Origin: Shouchella xiaoxiensis
GTDB taxonomy: Bacteria > Bacillota > Bacilli > Bacillales > Bacillaceae_D
Direction: 5' to 3'
NCBI RefSeq assembly: GCF_016907895.1
Contig: NZ_JAFBCV010000003.1
Location: forward strand, 309,823-373,822
Length of the DNA: 64,000 bases
Part shown: positions 63,285 to 64,000 of the stretch, piece after piece
Position numbering within the stretch: position 1 is the stretch's first letter
How the letters are laid out: each line of letters begins with the position of its first letter
Translations under genes and position numbers: made by a program
Notes under the pieces: generated by a model
Database searches by the model: none
The model's input: the letters and a program-made list of their open reading frames with translations, nothing else
What the model was told of the DNA's origin: nothing

Positions 63285-63884
63285 ATGCGCTTAGAGCGTT
63301 TAGCGATTGATAAGTTCAAGGTTTTTTTAACCTTTGACGATATGGACGAGAGAGGCATTACAAAAGAAGATCTTTGGCAGGATGTCCCGAAGGTCCATGA
63401 TTTGTTTAGAGATATGATGCTTGAAGCAGACGACGAGTTAGGTTTTAAAGTGGATGGACCGATTGCTGTTGAAGTCTTTGCGATGCCTGCACAAGGCATG
63501 GTTTTTATCGTCACAAAAGGGACCCATTCAGATGATTTTGATACAGATGACTACGAAGATGGGTTTATTGAAATGCAGCTAACCCTGGATGAAATTGATG
63601 AGGTTTTTTATGAGTTTGCATCGTTTGAAGATGTCATTGGGTTAGTATCTCGTTTATATACAATTGATATTAGCGGTGGAGAGCTGTACTCCTATCAAGG
63701 TCGTTTCTTTATTAAATTCTCTGAAGAAGAATTAGAAGATACAAATGAAGAGGCTTTGATTGCAATCTTATCAGAGTTTGGCAATCCCTCAACTACTTCA
63801 TTTTATCGCCTCTATGAGTATGGAAAAGTTCTTATTCAGAAAAAAGCCGTTCAAACTCTGTACAAAACATTCTATAAGGACTAG
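63285..63884 (+). CDS. mecB: Adaptor protein MecB/YpbH (MecA family)
   Basis: 199-residue adaptor that feeds substrates to ClpC-ClpP; MecA paralogue. ATG 63285 with AAGGAGG. N-terminal substrate domain MRLERLAIDKFKVFLTFDDMDERGITKEDLW, an acidic linker (DDFDTDDYEDGF), and the C-terminal ClpC-binding domain (FASFEDVIGLVSRLYT, LYSYQGRFFIKFSEEE, FGNPSTTSFYRLYEYGK). Follows ypbG as in B. subtilis ypbG-ypbH. Confidence 0.92.
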   Translation: MRLERLAIDKFKVFLTFDDMDERGITKEDLWQDVPKVHDLFRDMMLEADDELGFKVDGPIAVEVFAMPAQGMVFIVTKGTHSDDFDTDDYEDGFIEMQLTLDEIDEVFYEFASFEDVIGLVSRLYTIDISGGELYSYQGRFFIKFSEEELEDTNEEALIAILSEFGNPSTTSFYRLYEYGKVLIQKKAVQTLYKTFYKD

Positions 63885-63913
63885 TAGCTTGTATTATACA
63901 AGCTACTTTTTTT
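63883..63913 (+). terminator. Terminator after mecB
   Basis: AGTAGCTTGTA and TACAAGCTACT arms with a TTA loop, then a T tract. Confidence 0.9.
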
Positions 63914-63920
63914 AATGGTT

Positions 63921-64000
63921 TTAAAAACCCCTGGCTCTGCCGGGGGTTCCAGAGAGCTTCTAGCGTGGTCATAAAAAAAGCCTCACGACGTGATAAGATG
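63921..64000. mobile_element. Possible left end of an IS200/IS605-type element (cut by window edge)
   Basis: Right after the mecB terminator a hairpin ACCCCTGGC-TCT-GCCGGGGGT (63927-63947) is followed by TTCCAGAGAGCTT and by sequence with no relation to the backbone. IS200/IS605 elements lack inverted repeats and carry such subterminal hairpins ahead of tnpA. No transposase frame is inside the window, so this is a style-based guess. Confidence 0.35.

Overview
The window is chromosomal DNA of an endospore-forming, low-GC Gram-positive bacterium of the Bacillaceae. The evidence is conserved gene order: xerD-deoB-pdp, dacF-spoIIAA-spoIIAB-sigF-spoVA-lysA-ppiB, rib operon, ypuF-scpA-scpB, dacB-spmA-spmB-rluB-resABCDE, serA-fer-ypbB-recQ-ypbD-(ypbE)-ypbF, and ypbG-mecB all follow the Bacillus subtilis order, with accessory genes placed at the joints. 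Gene content and the extra spoVA set fit an environmental, possibly alkaliphilic, genus near Alkalihalobacillus/Shouchella; that placement is inference. I see no rRNA or tRNA gene, no CRISPR array and no prophage. A possible insertion-sequence end lies at the extreme right edge.

Layout. 1-3.1 kb: end of xerD and nucleoside catabolism (deoB, pdp; punA is absent here). 3.1-7.6 kb: accessory joint with a stress flavoprotein, Ohr, a VLRF1-like release factor, a DHA2 efflux pump, a DUF2188 protein and a polysaccharide-deacetylase lipoprotein whose catalytic Asp is Asn. 7.6-16.4 kb: forespore block dacF, spoIIA operon, a spoVA operon that starts at spoVAC, lysA, ppiB. 16.5-25.2 kb: a LysR regulator and a catabolic set reading from 3-hydroxyisobutyryl-CoA (valine) through methylmalonate semialdehyde and propionyl-CoA to the 2-methylcitrate cycle. 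25.3-25.6 kb: a candidate structured ncRNA with its own promoter and terminator. 25.7-28.4 kb: FMN riboswitch and ribE-ribBA-ribH without ribD. 28.4-31.7 kb: nitrite-type channel whose conserved start is ATC, then ypuF, scpAB and a GNAT enzyme. 31.8-37 kb: sodF, cls, an ABC1 kinase, a phasin-like protein and a YetF protein.

37-39.5 kb: a second spoVA set (YhcN/YlaJ lipoprotein, spoVAC, spoVAD, spoVAEB). 39.5-48.9 kb: dacB-spmA-spmB, rluB, resABCDE (cytochrome c maturation and its redox two-component system). 48.9-51.9 kb: cobalamin riboswitch, btuC-btuD and a PduO-type adenosyltransferase, without btuF. 51.9-58.1 kb: serA with a serine-type T-box, fer, ypbB, recQ, ypbD, a shortened ypbE-like gene, ypbF. 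58.1-61.4 kb: a regulatory insertion with two divergent Xre repressors, a PlcR-type TPR regulator followed by a 37-residue peptide gene with its own promoter, and an M20 amidohydrolase. 61.4-63.9 kb: ypbG, a MerR protein with a degenerate B12-type domain, mecB.

Sporulation dominates the window. Promoter-like sequences for sigma-F (dacF), sigma-H (spoIIAA), sigma-G (both spoVA sets) and sigma-E (dacB) can be read upstream of the genes expected to use them. The strongest candidate for an undescribed system is the 58.1-60.1 kb regulator/peptide island. The structured RNA at 25.3 kb comes second.
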